Shown: positions 1 to 8,655, counted from the first letter of the stretch. The stretch is DNA of 64,000 nucleotides from Clostridium sp. (GCA_023666615.1 JAMPBQ010000006.1:1-64000), one strand, 5' to 3'. Notes: generated by a model not told the origin, from the letters alone. A program made the numbers and translations.

Positions 1-317
1 GGGCAATGGCTCAACAGCCAATGCGGCAGCAGGCTATGCCCTCCCAGGCGGCGCAGCCGGCTCGGCAGCAACCACAGCCCAAATGGATGCATCAGGCACA
101 GGCTATGCCACAGCAGACGCCACAGCGGCAAACTATGCAGAAGGCTAAGGGCTATACACCCGTGAAGCAGGCGGCCAAGCTGCCTGAAGAGGGCGTGCGG
201 GTTACCAAAAGCCCTATGGCGCCAAACCCGGGAAAAGAAAAAAATCAGATATTCAAAAGCAAGGATGAATTGCGCCGCGCCATAATACTTGGCGAAGTGC
301 TGGCCCCAAAATTCTGA
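1..317 (+). CDS. C-terminal end of an unrecognised Gln/Pro-rich protein (partial)
   Basis: The reading frame is open to the left edge, so the true start lies outside the window; the internal ATG at position 6 is not evidence of a start. The visible part is a low-complexity Q/P/A/M-rich stretch of about 45 residues, then a basic linker, then a more ordered tail containing KSKDELRRAIILGEVLAPKF. Short tails with a 'DELRRAIILGEVL' pattern followed by a terminal aromatic residue are, from memory, seen at the ends of some Bacteroidales hypothetical proteins, possibly as an interaction peptide. No function can be given. The 103 bases after the stop contain no obvious hairpin or promoter match. Confidence 0.6.
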   Translation, partial: AMAQQPMRQQAMPSQAAQPARQQPQPKWMHQAQAMPQQTPQRQTMQKAKGYTPVKQAAKLPEEGVRVTKSPMAPNPGKEKNQIFKSKDELRRAIILGEVLAPKF

Positions 318-420
318 CGGCCCATGCGCAATGCCCCCAAAGAACGACATCACGATTTCAACAGACAAACAGCATACCGAAACAATACCATCGCAACTAT
401 AAAAAACCAATCGTATTTTT

Positions 421-1905
421 ATGGCTTTCAATTTCATTACGGCGGAAGAAGCCGCCAGCATGATCAATAACGGGGACACCCTTGGCCTATCAGGCTTCAC
501 CGCCCCCGGCACGCCCAAGGCAATCACCGAGGCATTGGCCAAGAAGGCTGAGGCCGAACACGCCGAGGGACGCCCTTTCAAAGTGAACATCTATACCGGC
601 GCATCGACGAGCGACCACGTTGACGGCGTGCTATCACGCGCCAACGCCATCAACCGCCGCGCGCCCTATCAGAACGTGCCCGACCTTCGCAAGCGCATCA
701 ATTGCCATGACGTGCATTATTTTGACCGCCACCTATCGGAAATGGCGCAGGAGGTGCGCTACGGGTTCTATGGCGACATTGACTTCGCCATCATCGAGGC
801 GGCCGACATCACCCCCGACGGGGAGATAGTGCTTGGCACCGGCGTGGGCAACATCCCCACATACGCCGCCATGGCCAAGAAGATTTTCGTAGAGCTCAAC
901 GAGGCTCTTCCGGCCCAGCTGCACGGCATGCACGACGTGATATTGCTGCAGGATCCACCTTACCGCCGCGAAATACCCATCTTCTCGCCCAAGGACCGCA
1001 TCGGCAGCCCTGTGCTGAAAGTTGACCCGGCAAAGGTGGTGGGCATCGTAAAGACAAACTTCCTCGACGGCGTGAAGGAGTTCACGGCGCCCGACGAGGT
1101 TTCGAAGCAGATTGGCTCAAACGTTGTGTCTTTCCTTCTGCGCGAATACAAGCGCGGCGGCATCCCCAAGGAATTCCTGCCGCTGCAGAGCGGCGTGGGC
1201 AACGTGGCCAACGCAGTGCTCTACGACCTTGGCGAAAGCAAGGAGATACCTCCCTTCATGATGTACACCGAGGTGATCCAGGACGCGGTGCTGCAGCTGA
1301 TGCAGAAGGGCAAATGCACATTCGCGAGCACATGCTCAATGACCTTCGCGGACTCAACGGAAATCAAGCTGTTCCAGGACATGGACTTCTACCGCGACAA
1401 GATTCTGATGCGTCCGGCAGAGCTTTCGAACAATCCCGAGGTGATACGCCGCCTGGGCGTCATCGCCATGAATACGGCTCTTGAGGCCGATATCTGGGGC
1501 TGTGTCAACTCCACCCATGTGCTTGGCACAAAGATGATGAACGGCATCGGCGGATCGGGCGACTTCACGCGCAACGCCTATATCTCGATCTTCTCATGCC
1601 CGTCAATCACGAAGGGCGGCTTGATAAGCAACATCGTGCCCATGACGGCTCACCCCGACCATTCGGAGCATTCCGTGGATATCCTCGTTACGGACCAGGG
1701 CATCGCCGACCTTCGCGGCAAGGATCCCGTGCAGCGCGCCGAGGAGATAATCGCCAACTGCGCCAACCCGATGTACAAGGAGCTTCTTTGGGATTACCTG
1801 AAGATGGGCAAGGGCGGCCAGACGCCTGTATCGCTCGACAAGGCGTTTGCGTTCCACAATGCGTTCAATGAGACCGGGGATATGCGCAACGCCAATTTCG
1901 CATAA
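421..1905 (+). CDS. Acetyl-CoA hydrolase/transferase family; probable succinyl-CoA:acetate CoA-transferase
   Basis: This 494-residue protein spans the whole acetyl-CoA hydrolase/transferase fold (N- and C-terminal CoA-transferase halves). Visible landmarks are a GVGNVANAVL glycine loop near residue 260 and MYTEV at 281-285, where E284 aligns with the catalytic glutamate that forms the glutamyl-CoA thioester in class I CoA-transferases. Near the end, GGSGDFTRNAY and ILVTDQGIADLRG are typical of the family. In Bacteroidales this enzyme moves CoA between succinyl-CoA and acetate (or propionate) during succinate/propionate fermentation. The specific substrate pair is inferred, not shown. The ATG follows an AT-rich leader with no Shine-Dalgarno sequence. 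Length and motifs are intact, and a terminator follows. Confidence 0.9.
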   Translation: MAFNFITAEEAASMINNGDTLGLSGFTAPGTPKAITEALAKKAEAEHAEGRPFKVNIYTGASTSDHVDGVLSRANAINRRAPYQNVPDLRKRINCHDVHYFDRHLSEMAQEVRYGFYGDIDFAIIEAADITPDGEIVLGTGVGNIPTYAAMAKKIFVELNEALPAQLHGMHDVILLQDPPYRREIPIFSPKDRIGSPVLKVDPAKVVGIVKTNFLDGVKEFTAPDEVSKQIGSNVVSFLLREYKRGGIPKEFLPLQSGVGNVANAVLYDLGESKEIPPFMMYTEVIQDAVLQLMQKGKCTFASTCSMTFADSTEIKLFQDMDFYRDKILMRPAELSNNPEVIRRLGVIAMNTALEADIWGCVNSTHVLGTKMMNGIGGSGDFTRNAYISIFSCPSITKGGLISNIVPMTAHPDHSEHSVDILVTDQGIADLRGKDPVQRAEEIIANCANPMYKELLWDYLKMGKGGQTPVSLDKAFAFHNAFNETGDMRNANFA

Positions 1906-1944
1906 AGGATCAGGTTGGAGTCTTTGAAAGCGTGGGTGGTATAA

Positions 1945-1976
1945 ACCACGGATTTCACGGATTACACGGATTTTTT
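1945..1976. repeat. CACGGATT-type dispersed repeat, copy 1
   Basis: Three tandem CACGGATT words spaced 9-10 bases apart, ending in a T run. The same pattern recurs at 5061-5087 and 12601-12703. It lies between the CoA-transferase gene and its terminator; the terminator stem itself also contains CACGGATT. Confidence 0.8.
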
Positions 1977-1993
1977 ATTATACTGAATTTTTG

Positions 1994-2027
1994 GTTGCAC
2001 GGATTTTTGTCCGTGCAACTTTTTTTT
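1994..2027 (+). terminator. Rho-independent terminator after the CoA-transferase gene
   Basis: A perfect 10-base inverted repeat (GTTGCACGGA / TCCGTGCAAC) with a six-base loop, followed by eight T. The T run overlaps the stop codon of the convergent comEC gene. Confidence 0.85.
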
Positions 2028-4101
2028 AGGGGAAGGTGATGGAGAGGGGGAGGGGGGTGGAGAGGATGTGGATGGTGTCGGCGCATTGGCGGCGGAGGGA
2101 GGAGAGTCGGTTGCCGTTTATGCCTCGGCAAAGGATGATTGTGTCGCCCTTTTGCGCTATCTTTGAGATGGGGCCGGAAAATCCGGAGCCGATTATGATG
2201 CGGGAAGGGCGGAGAGGCGTGGCGGGGGCTGCGGATGTTTCATTCTTCAGCCTTAGCTCTCCGCGGGGGAGAGTGTCGGAATCGGCTACGAAGAAGAACC
2301 TGTCGCCGGATATGAGGAAGGGGCCGCGCCGCATGAAAGGGCAGGCGGATAGGCTGTCGGGCATAATCTCAAATGATGAGTGGCCACGGCTGGAAAGGAA
2401 ATTTGCATAACGCGAATTGTATTTTTCCAGAGCTTCGGCACGGTCAACGTTTTTGCCTATTGGCCAAAGATAGGCATGCTCCGTGGTGACCATAATGAAG
2501 CTTTGTGGATGGAGGCTTGAAGGCAAATACAGTTCGGCCTTTGGCGCGGGGTTGCGCAAGGCGAAGATTAGGACCGCGGAGAGCAGAAAGGAGGCTGAGC
2601 CCCATATCAAGAACAAGCGGCGGCGCTTGTCAAATTCATCCTTGTCAATGATTCTGCGCTTGGCAAACTCAGAAAAGAGGAAGAGGCCATTCCAAAACGG
2701 CAGGATCGCCCAGGCTGTGAAAAATAATCCTTTCAGGGAGCTTGCGCCGGAAAACACTGAGGCGGTGGAGATTGTGAGCTGGTGCAGGAAATTGGCCGAA
2801 GAGGCGAGCCAAGCGAAATGGCAACCGGCAAGGGTGGTCAACATCAGAGCTATTCCATCAACCAACAATAGGGGGAACACAAGCGCGATGGCGATGTTGG
2901 CCGGGAGGAAAAGCATTGGGAAAGAGTGGAAATAGTAGGCGCCGACAATGCCCGTGCCGAGCATGGCAGCGATTGGTACGACAATAAGGCCGAGCAGGAA
3001 TGCGAGGATGGGGCGGCTGGAGATGGCCGGGGGAATGGCGCGCGCCGCAAGCAAGATTGCGGTTACTGCAGCAAACGACATTTGCAGGCCGGGGGTGAAG
3101 AGAGAATAGGGATTGATTGCGAGCACCACGATGAGGGCGACGCAAAGGGAATTGAAAGGGTAATTTCCCCGCTCGAGCATTCGAGCCAGCATCATTGCCG
3201 AGAGCATCACCGCGGCTCTTGTCACCGAAGGGCCGAGCCCTGTGGCGACAGCGTACAGCCAAACGAAGAAAACAATCAGACCCGACTGGAGCTTGCGGCC
3301 ATTAGGAAAAAGGCGGAGAGGCGAAAAGAGGATAGCTAAAAAAGAAGCGATAATGCCCACGTGCAGGCCGCTCAGGGCAAGAATGTGGCTAAGGCCGGCG
3401 TCCTGAAAATTGGAGCGAGTGTCTTCAGACAGGAAATCGTCTTCGCCAAGGATAGTTGTGAGGAAGAACGCGGATACCACCGGAGAAACAGAAGAGCCGC
3501 TTATGCCCCTGGCCATGGCCTCATGCACAGAATTGAGCATTTGGCGCAGACGGCCTGGAGGGGCGGTAACGGCCATAGACTCATTGAAAACCGCAGTCCG
3601 GGCTGAAATCCCCTCATATTTCAGATACTTGCCGTAATTGGCTTCATTCGGGAGGAGCGCCTTATCCTCGAGGGGGAACAGCTCGGAATAGAAGCTTACC
3701 CTTGCCCCCGGGCACAGGCCAAGGACGATATGGCGGTTGACAACCAAGCATTTGAATGGATGATTGCAAGGGCGTCCATCGATAGAGTCGATTTTCACTA
3801 CACATCTTTGGGAATTATCGCCAAGTGACGCGCTAATAAGCGAGCCGGAGCAGTCGCTGAATTTGCCTGCGGCATCTTCAGGAAATGGGGCCGGAAACTT
3901 TGCGATGGCCAGCAATGCGCCGGCCGCGCCGGCCATGACGACGAAGGCCGGATAATTGCGCCGCATGGCATACAGGACGACAAAGGCCAAAGACGCGATG
4001 GAGGCGAATGCCCATCCGCATCCCCATTCCGCGGCCAGGATGCCGAGGGACATGCCGGCGGCAATGGGCAGGGCGGGGAGGCGGGAGAAGGGCGGGCGCA
4101 A
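2026..4101 (-). CDS. comEC: ComEC/Rec2-family DNA-uptake membrane protein, without a C-terminal metallo-beta-lactamase domain
   Basis: A polytopic inner-membrane protein of 691 residues. It has two or three N-terminal membrane segments, a small soluble region (about 60-190) like the DUF4131/OB-like domain, then a 'Competence' core with the characteristic LALSGLHVGI motif near residue 240 and about eight further membrane segments up to about 520. ComEC forms the channel for single-stranded DNA entry in transformation. The last 160 residues lack the HxHxDH metal-binding motif of the metallo-beta-lactamase-like domain present in longer family members, so this is the short form. It starts 24 bases after the stop of aroE on the same strand and is probably co-transcribed. 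Whether the organism is naturally competent cannot be told. Confidence 0.85.
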   Translation of the reverse strand: MRPPFSRLPALPIAAGMSLGILAAEWGCGWAFASIASLAFVVLYAMRRNYPAFVVMAGAAGALLAIAKFPAPFPEDAAGKFSDCSGSLISASLGDNSQRCVVKIDSIDGRPCNHPFKCLVVNRHIVLGLCPGARVSFYSELFPLEDKALLPNEANYGKYLKYEGISARTAVFNESMAVTAPPGRLRQMLNSVHEAMARGISGSSVSPVVSAFFLTTILGEDDFLSEDTRSNFQDAGLSHILALSGLHVGIIASFLAILFSPLRLFPNGRKLQSGLIVFFVWLYAVATGLGPSVTRAAVMLSAMMLARMLERGNYPFNSLCVALIVVLAINPYSLFTPGLQMSFAAVTAILLAARAIPPAISSRPILAFLLGLIVVPIAAMLGTGIVGAYYFHSFPMLFLPANIAIALVFPLLLVDGIALMLTTLAGCHFAWLASSANFLHQLTISTASVFSGASSLKGLFFTAWAILPFWNGLFLFSEFAKRRIIDKDEFDKRRRLFLIWGSASFLLSAVLIFALRNPAPKAELYLPSSLHPQSFIMVTTEHAYLWPIGKNVDRAEALEKYNSRYANFLSSRGHSSFEIMPDSLSACPFMRRGPFLISGDRFFFVADSDTLPRGELRLKNETSAAPATPLRPSRIIIGSGFSGPISKIAQKGDTIILCRGINGNRLSSLRRQCADTIHILSTPLPLSITFP

Positions 4102-4125
4102 ATGTGATGAATGTTATGGTGAGAA

Positions 4126-4881
4126 TTAACCGATTGAATTCCAAATATTCCAGGCGGCGAAAGCTTGCATCAGCAGCATTTCGAGGCCATTCTTCGTGAC
4201 TGCGCCATATTCGGCGCTTTTTTGCATAAACAGCGTCACATCAGGGTTATAGAGCAGGTCGAAACAAAGGTGGTCGGGGGTGAGGAGGGAATAGGGGATA
4301 TCCGGGCACTCGTCAACGTGCGGGTACATGCCCAAAGGCGTAGTGTTCACGATGATTTTGTGGGTCTCCATCACCTCGGGCGATAGGTCGGCGTATGTGA
4401 TTTTATCTTTTCCCGGGGTGCGCGACACCTTCGTGGGCTTAATGCCGAGTGATAGCAGGCCTTGCTCCACGGCCTTTGCGGCTCCGCCCGTGCCAAGAAT
4501 CAGGGCATGGGTGTGGCAAGGCTTGATGTAGGCCTTTATTGAATCCACGAAGCCAATGAAATCAGAATTATAACCCTTTAGGCCCACAATTTCGCCCTTG
4601 GAGTTTAACATGGGCTTAATGACGTTGACCGCTCCAATGGCGCTGGCCTGCGGGTCGAGCTCATCGAGGTATTCAATTACCTTTTCCTTGTAAGGGATCG
4701 TAACGTTAAGGCCGCGCAGCATAGGATTGCAGGCCAAGATTGAAGGGAAATCGGTGATTGACGGAATTTCGAAATTGACATACCTTGCGTCGATGCCTTC
4801 AGACTCAAACTTTTGATTGAAAAAGTCTTGAGAGAAGGAATGCCCGAGTGGATAACCTATTAGACCGTACAATTTTTTCAT
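4126..4881 (-). CDS. aroE: Shikimate dehydrogenase
   Basis: Reduces 3-dehydroshikimate to shikimate with NADPH in aromatic amino acid synthesis. The ATG at 4881 gives 251 residues, the usual AroE length, and begins MKKLYGLIGYPLGHSFS with the substrate-binding Ser pair. An upstream ATG at 4980 would add an unlikely hydrophobic leader. Other landmarks are NVTIPYKEKV with the catalytic Lys, AIGAVNVI, KGYNSDFIGF with the catalytic-region Asp, the dinucleotide loop LGTGGAAKA near 130, and NGLEMLLMQA near the end. A TAATTTTG box lies 37 bases upstream. It probably forms a two-gene unit with comEC. Confidence 0.95.
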   Translation of the reverse strand: MKKLYGLIGYPLGHSFSQDFFNQKFESEGIDARYVNFEIPSITDFPSILACNPMLRGLNVTIPYKEKVIEYLDELDPQASAIGAVNVIKPMLNSKGEIVGLKGYNSDFIGFVDSIKAYIKPCHTHALILGTGGAAKAVEQGLLSLGIKPTKVSRTPGKDKITYADLSPEVMETHKIIVNTTPLGMYPHVDECPDIPYSLLTPDHLCFDLLYNPDVTLFMQKSAEYGAVTKNGLEMLLMQAFAAWNIWNSIG

Positions 4882-4917
4882 AAGATGCGATAAATGAAAT
4901 GCAAACTTGTTGGAATA

Positions 4918-4925
4918 CAAAATTA
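4918..4925 (-). promoter_or_regulatory. Probable Bacteroidetes -7 box for aroE-comEC
   Basis: TAATTTTG on the minus strand matches the TAnnTTTG consensus. I see no clear TTTG at the expected distance upstream, so it is only a half match. Confidence 0.45.
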
Positions 4926-5060
4926 CAACAAAAATCCCGAAAAAAATGGATTTCAACAGAAAAATATCATAATAATCCACAAAAACGCCTATGCGGGGCT
5001 TCGGTTGGTGGACGGCGACGGCCCCACGCGGATGTTGAAAAACTGATAGAGTGAAAGAAG

Positions 5061-5087
5061 CACGGATTTCACGGATTACACGGATTA
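5061..5087. repeat. CACGGATT-type dispersed repeat, copy 2
   Basis: Three CACGGATT/ACGGATT words in the same spacing as at 1945 and 12601. It lies in the 268-base gap between aroE and the histidine kinase gene. The rest of that gap holds a GC-rich imperfect dyad near 4990-5035 and no gene. Confidence 0.8.
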
Positions 5088-5149
5088 AATTGATTATAAA
5101 GGGTTTGATTGTTGCAATAAAATTGATGTGGAGTTTTTGTCAGGGATCG

Positions 5150-6451
5150 TTAGGGGAAGGTGAGGGTGAAGGTGGTGCGGGGGCGGGTGGATAGGGAGAT
5201 GGAGGCGTTGCTGAGGGCCATAATGCGCTTAGCGATGCTCAGGCCGATGCCGCTTCCGCCGGGCTTGGTGGTGAAGAAAGGCATGAATATTTTGGCGGCC
5301 GCCTCGGGAGGGATTATCGGGCCATTGTTAGAAATGGCAATCTCCACCGCCTCGCCGGGCAGCAGGCGTGCGACGACCTTTATTTCGGGGTCGGGCACAT
5401 CCGCCATGGCCTGCATGGCGTTCTTCAGGATGTTGGTGACGGCGAGGCCTATCAGCTGGGCGTCGGCGTAAATCATCAGGTCGACTGGGTGACATTTCAC
5501 TATCACCTTGGCCTTTGTGTCGGGGAATTGGTGTAGAGAAATGTCGCGCATCATCTGCAGGAACGGGGCAGCATAGAATGGAGCCGGCTTTGGCTCCGGA
5601 ATCTTTGAGATGCTGCGGAAATTCTCGACGAATCGCTTCAGGCTCTTGCCGGTGGAGGAAACCGTGGAAAGGCCGCGGTGGTAATCCTCGGCGGAAGCTT
5701 GGGCATCGTTGATTAGCGAATCGCAGATGGAAATCACCGGGGTGAGAGAGTTCATAATCTCGTGGGTGAGCACGCGAGTGAGGTTTTCCCAGGATTCCAT
5801 TTCCTTCGAGTCGAGGCTTCGGCTGATGTCGGATAGGGCTATAATGTGGACTTGCTTGCCAAACAGGGGCGCGGTGGACCGTGACAAAGACAGGGATATT
5901 TGGCCGTCGGGGAGGGAAAGCTCGATAGACGGGGGAGGCGTCTCTGAAAGGAAGATGCCAGGCAAAGAAGGATGCACTCGGGCCAGATGCTTTATGTTGG
6001 TTATGACCTCAGCGTGGAGAAGCTTTCGGGCCGCGTGGTTGCAATGGAGTACGGCCCCGGCATTGTCAATCACTATGATGCCATTGTCGACGCTGTTAAG
6101 GATGACCTCAAAGATGCGGTCCTTTTCGCGGGCATCGTCGACAAGCCGCTCGAGGAGGTCGATCAGATTGTTGAGATAAGAATTTACGTTAGGGTCAGTG
6201 GCTCTCTTGCCGGTGGAATACCTAAAGGCGAAATCGTTGTTCTCAACGGCGTCGAGCACGAACGCGACATTGCGCCTAACCTTGCGGTAGAGCGAGAAAA
6301 TGTAGGCAAAGCTGCAGAGGACGCCAAAGCACGAGACAACGAACATGAACCAATTTCCGAAGAAAACGGCCGCCATGGCCGAGAAGGCCGCGGCCAGAAT
6401 TGAGGCCAGGGCCAGGTGAGCCCAGGCGGTCCAGCGGCGCTTAAAGTCCAT
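5150..6451 (-). CDS. PAS-domain sensor histidine kinase (NtrB/NtrY-like), partner of the sigma-54 activator
   Basis: A 433-residue membrane kinase. Two N-terminal membrane segments with almost no periplasmic loop (residues about 10-55) suggest that it senses from within the membrane or the cytoplasm. A PAS domain follows (about 110-200; IFEVILNSVDNGIIVIDNAG). The H box LTHEIMNSLTPV has the phospho-acceptor His at 230. The ATPase domain shows NILKNAMQAM (N box) and FFTTKPGGSGIGLSIAKRI (F/G2 boxes). Its start overlaps the end of the response regulator gene by 11 bases, so translation is coupled and the pair is cognate. The signal is unknown; the adjacent efflux operon points to envelope stress or a toxic compound, which is inference. 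Confidence 0.9.
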   Translation of the reverse strand: MDFKRRWTAWAHLALASILAAAFSAMAAVFFGNWFMFVVSCFGVLCSFAYIFSLYRKVRRNVAFVLDAVENNDFAFRYSTGKRATDPNVNSYLNNLIDLLERLVDDAREKDRIFEVILNSVDNGIIVIDNAGAVLHCNHAARKLLHAEVITNIKHLARVHPSLPGIFLSETPPPSIELSLPDGQISLSLSRSTAPLFGKQVHIIALSDISRSLDSKEMESWENLTRVLTHEIMNSLTPVISICDSLINDAQASAEDYHRGLSTVSSTGKSLKRFVENFRSISKIPEPKPAPFYAAPFLQMMRDISLHQFPDTKAKVIVKCHPVDLMIYADAQLIGLAVTNILKNAMQAMADVPDPEIKVVARLLPGEAVEIAISNNGPIIPPEAAAKIFMPFFTTKPGGSGIGLSIAKRIMALSNASISLSTRPRTTFTLTFP

Positions 6452-7769
6452 ATTTCTTCATTTTGTTGTAGAGGGTCTGGCGAGTGATTCCCAGCTGCTT
6501 TGCGGCGAGGCTCATATTTCCTTCGCAGCCATTGACGGCTCGGGATATCATGGCGCGCTCCATGCTCTCGAGAGTTTGCGCGTCGGAGGCTGAAATCGGC
6601 GAGGCGTCGGGCAATAGGTCGAAGTCGGCCGCGTCCAGCTCAGGCTTGTCGGCCATAATGACGGCCTTTTCCACCACGTGCTCTAGCTCGCGGATATTTC
6701 CGGCCCAAGGGCGCTCCATCATAGCCATAGCGGCATCGGGGAGAAGCGTGAACGGCTCCTTACCATACGCCTTTGCGTACTTATCGAGGAAATGCCTTGC
6801 GAAAACGGGGATGTCGTCGCGGCGCTCGCGGAGGGGCGGGAGCTCAAGCTTGATTGTGTTGATGCGATAAAAGAGGTCCTGGCGGAACTCGCCGGCCGAG
6901 ACCATAGCGGGGAGGTCGCGGTTGGTGGCGCAAACGAGGCGGATGTCGATAGGGATTGGCGAGTTAGAGCCAACGCGGGTGATGCGCCTTTGCTGCAGGG
7001 CCGAAAGCAGCTTGGCCTGGAGGTGATAGGGGAGATTGCCAATTTCATCAAGAAACAGAGTGCCTCGGGAGGCAGCCTCAAACTTGCCCGGACGGTCGGC
7101 TCGGGCATCGGTGAAGGCGCCTTTGGCGTGGCCAAACAGCTCGCTTTCAAACAGCGTCTCGACGACGGCGCCCATGTCTACGGTGACAATCGGGGCGGCC
7201 GCCCTTGCTGAGAGGCGATGAATTTCTTTGGCCAGCAGCTCCTTGCCGGTGCCATTTTCGCCGGTGATTAGGACGTTGGCCTCGGTGGCGGCGATTTTTC
7301 GGACCACCTCGCGCAGCCTTAGCATAGAAGGGGAGGCCCCCCACAGCATTTGGGAATCGGCCTGAGCAGTGGCACTCTTTTGGCTGCCGCCCTTGGCCGC
7401 CCTGGTGAGGGCGAGGAGCAAGGCGTCGTTATCGAACGGCTTAGTGACGAAGTCGACGGCTCCCTCCTTCATGCCGGTGACGGCCAGCTGCACATCGGCG
7501 TATGCTGTGAAGAGCACCACGCTTGTAGAAGGAGAGATTTTTCGGGCTTGACGCAGCCAGTAAAGGCCTTCATTTCCACTGTTTATATCGGCACGGAAAT
7601 TCATGTCGAGCAAGAGCACGGCGGGACGATGTGCCCGCAGGAGGGCGGGGATGTCGTCGGGCCGCGAAGCGGAGACAACCTTTGCGAAAGCCTTCCGGGC
7701 GAGGGTCTCCACCGCTTGGAGGATAGCCTTGTTGTCGTCGATAACTAAGAGTGCGCCATCAATCTTCAT
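6441..7769 (-). CDS. NtrC-family sigma-54-dependent response regulator
   Basis: A 442-residue activator with three parts. The receiver domain (1-120) has phospho-acceptor D55 in LLLDMNF and acidic pair DD11-12. The AAA+ sigma-54 interaction domain (about 145-380) has Walker A GENGTGKE, Walker B GTLFLDEIGNLP and an R-finger region. The C-terminal Fis-type helix-turn-helix is NMSLAAKQLGITRQTLYNKM. The sigma-54 contact loop reads GAFTDA (217-222) instead of the textbook GAFTGA; Asp here is, from memory, common in Bacteroidetes. It opens transcription by RNA polymerase carrying RpoN. The best target in the window is the sigma-54-like promoter at 8811-8826, ahead of the export operon. Confidence 0.93.
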   Translation of the reverse strand: MKIDGALLVIDDNKAILQAVETLARKAFAKVVSASRPDDIPALLRAHRPAVLLLDMNFRADINSGNEGLYWLRQARKISPSTSVVLFTAYADVQLAVTGMKEGAVDFVTKPFDNDALLLALTRAAKGGSQKSATAQADSQMLWGASPSMLRLREVVRKIAATEANVLITGENGTGKELLAKEIHRLSARAAAPIVTVDMGAVVETLFESELFGHAKGAFTDARADRPGKFEAASRGTLFLDEIGNLPYHLQAKLLSALQQRRITRVGSNSPIPIDIRLVCATNRDLPAMVSAGEFRQDLFYRINTIKLELPPLRERRDDIPVFARHFLDKYAKAYGKEPFTLLPDAAMAMMERPWAGNIRELEHVVEKAVIMADKPELDAADFDLLPDASPISASDAQTLESMERAMISRAVNGCEGNMSLAAKQLGITRQTLYNKMKKYGL

Positions 7770-7773
7770 GCCG

Positions 7774-7806
7774 CAAAATTACGAAAAAAATCATATGGAG
7801 GGCAAA
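7774..7806 (-). promoter_or_regulatory. Promoter of the response regulator-kinase operon, probably leaderless
   Basis: On the minus strand a TTTG (complement of 7803-7806), 21 bases, then TAATTTTG (complement of 7774-7781). The start ATG begins only four bases after the -7 box, so the transcript should start at or next to the A of the start codon. Confidence 0.65.
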
Positions 7807-7846
7807 AAATGATGCCGCAAAATCAAAAATATCAAATTAAATGTTT

Positions 7847-7854
7847 TATCTTTG
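7847..7854 (+). promoter_or_regulatory. Probable Bacteroidetes -7 box for the small gene at 7882
   Basis: TATCTTTG fits TAnnTTTG and is 27 bases before the start codon. It diverges from the regulator promoter; the two lie within about 80 bases. Confidence 0.6.
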
Positions 7855-7881
7855 CGATAGCAAAAACAAAAATTAAGAATT

Positions 7882-8211
7882 ATGATAACAAGCAAGAGGG
7901 GCCTAAAAGGCTATATAGGCGAGCTGAACGACGCGGTGGTTCAATACGTGCTGCCGTCGGCAGTGCTCGCGGAGATCATTACAAACGAGCAGGCGGACGA
8001 GATACTTTGCCAGATGGCAGAGCTGCACAGCGAGGCAGTGAAGCGCATCAACATATCGTTTGACAAGAAAGAAGAGGCCTTTGAGACGGAGGCTGCATTC
8101 AAGAAGGCTAAGAGGGCTTATTTCCGCCAGGCCTACGGGAAGGCTCTTGACGAGTACAAGGCAGGCCTGAACAAGGTGCTTGAGACAATCAACAAGGCAT
8201 CGAAGAAATGA
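7882..8211 (+). CDS. Unrecognised 109-residue charged helical protein
   Basis: I do not recognise this family. It has no signal peptide or membrane segment. The composition (many Lys, Glu, Ala) and the pattern EEAFETEAAFKKAKRAYFRQAYGKAL suggest a mostly helical soluble protein, perhaps a coiled coil or helical bundle. It has a plausible promoter and ends in an ATGA overlap with the lipoprotein gene at 8208, so the two are translated together. It lies between the sigma-54 two-component genes and the export operon, but a terminator-like hairpin separates it from the latter. A role as partner of the lipoprotein is inference. Confidence 0.7.
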   Translation: MITSKRGLKGYIGELNDAVVQYVLPSAVLAEIITNEQADEILCQMAELHSEAVKRINISFDKKEEAFETEAAFKKAKRAYFRQAYGKALDEYKAGLNKVLETINKASKK

Positions 8212-8603
8212 GGCCGACGTGGAAGTTGGCGCCGCTTGCGGCGGCAGCCATCCTCTTTGTGTCCTGCGGGGGGCAGAACCCTTTGGAGAGACAGGTGGAG
8301 GAATCGAACAGCCGTCTGCCCGAGCCGATGGAGTACGGGATGACGCTTCAGAAGCTGGAATACGCTGATTCTGCGGTGAAGGCCTACATTGACGTTGAGG
8401 GGTCGGAAATCCGGCTCAATACGCTGCGCATGCATTATGATAGGCTCAATGATGACTTTGCGAGGTATATGCGCGAGCAGCCTGACAGCACTGACATAGG
8501 CAAGACTGTGGCCTTGATCAAGGAGGAGGGAGCGGCGCTGCAGATGCTGTTCTGCGGGGAGGCTGATACCGTGGCCTTTAGGATTGAGGCTACGGAGCTT
8601 TGA
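8208..8603 (+). CDS. Small lipoprotein of unknown function
   Basis: 131 residues beginning with a short basic N-region, a hydrophobic stretch and lipobox LFVSCGG, with the lipidated Cys at 20, so export and lipid anchoring are expected. The mature part is acidic and appears helical, with no family I recognise. There is no acidic cluster directly after the Cys, so a periplasm-facing location is more likely than surface display. The ATG overlaps the stop of the upstream gene (ATGA), which fixes the start. A rho-independent terminator at 8656 ends the two-gene unit. Confidence 0.75.
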   Translation: MRPTWKLAPLAAAAILFVSCGGQNPLERQVEESNSRLPEPMEYGMTLQKLEYADSAVKAYIDVEGSEIRLNTLRMHYDRLNDDFARYMREQPDSTDIGKTVALIKEEGAALQMLFCGEADTVAFRIEATEL

Positions 8604-8655
8604 TTTTACCACAAGGCGCCTCTACGAGGCCGCCCTTGGAGAGAATATGATATGA

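Noticed and set aside
4990..5035. GC-rich dyad upstream of aroE as a riboswitch or terminator
   Set aside because: The stem is short and imperfect and has no T tract or expression-platform features.
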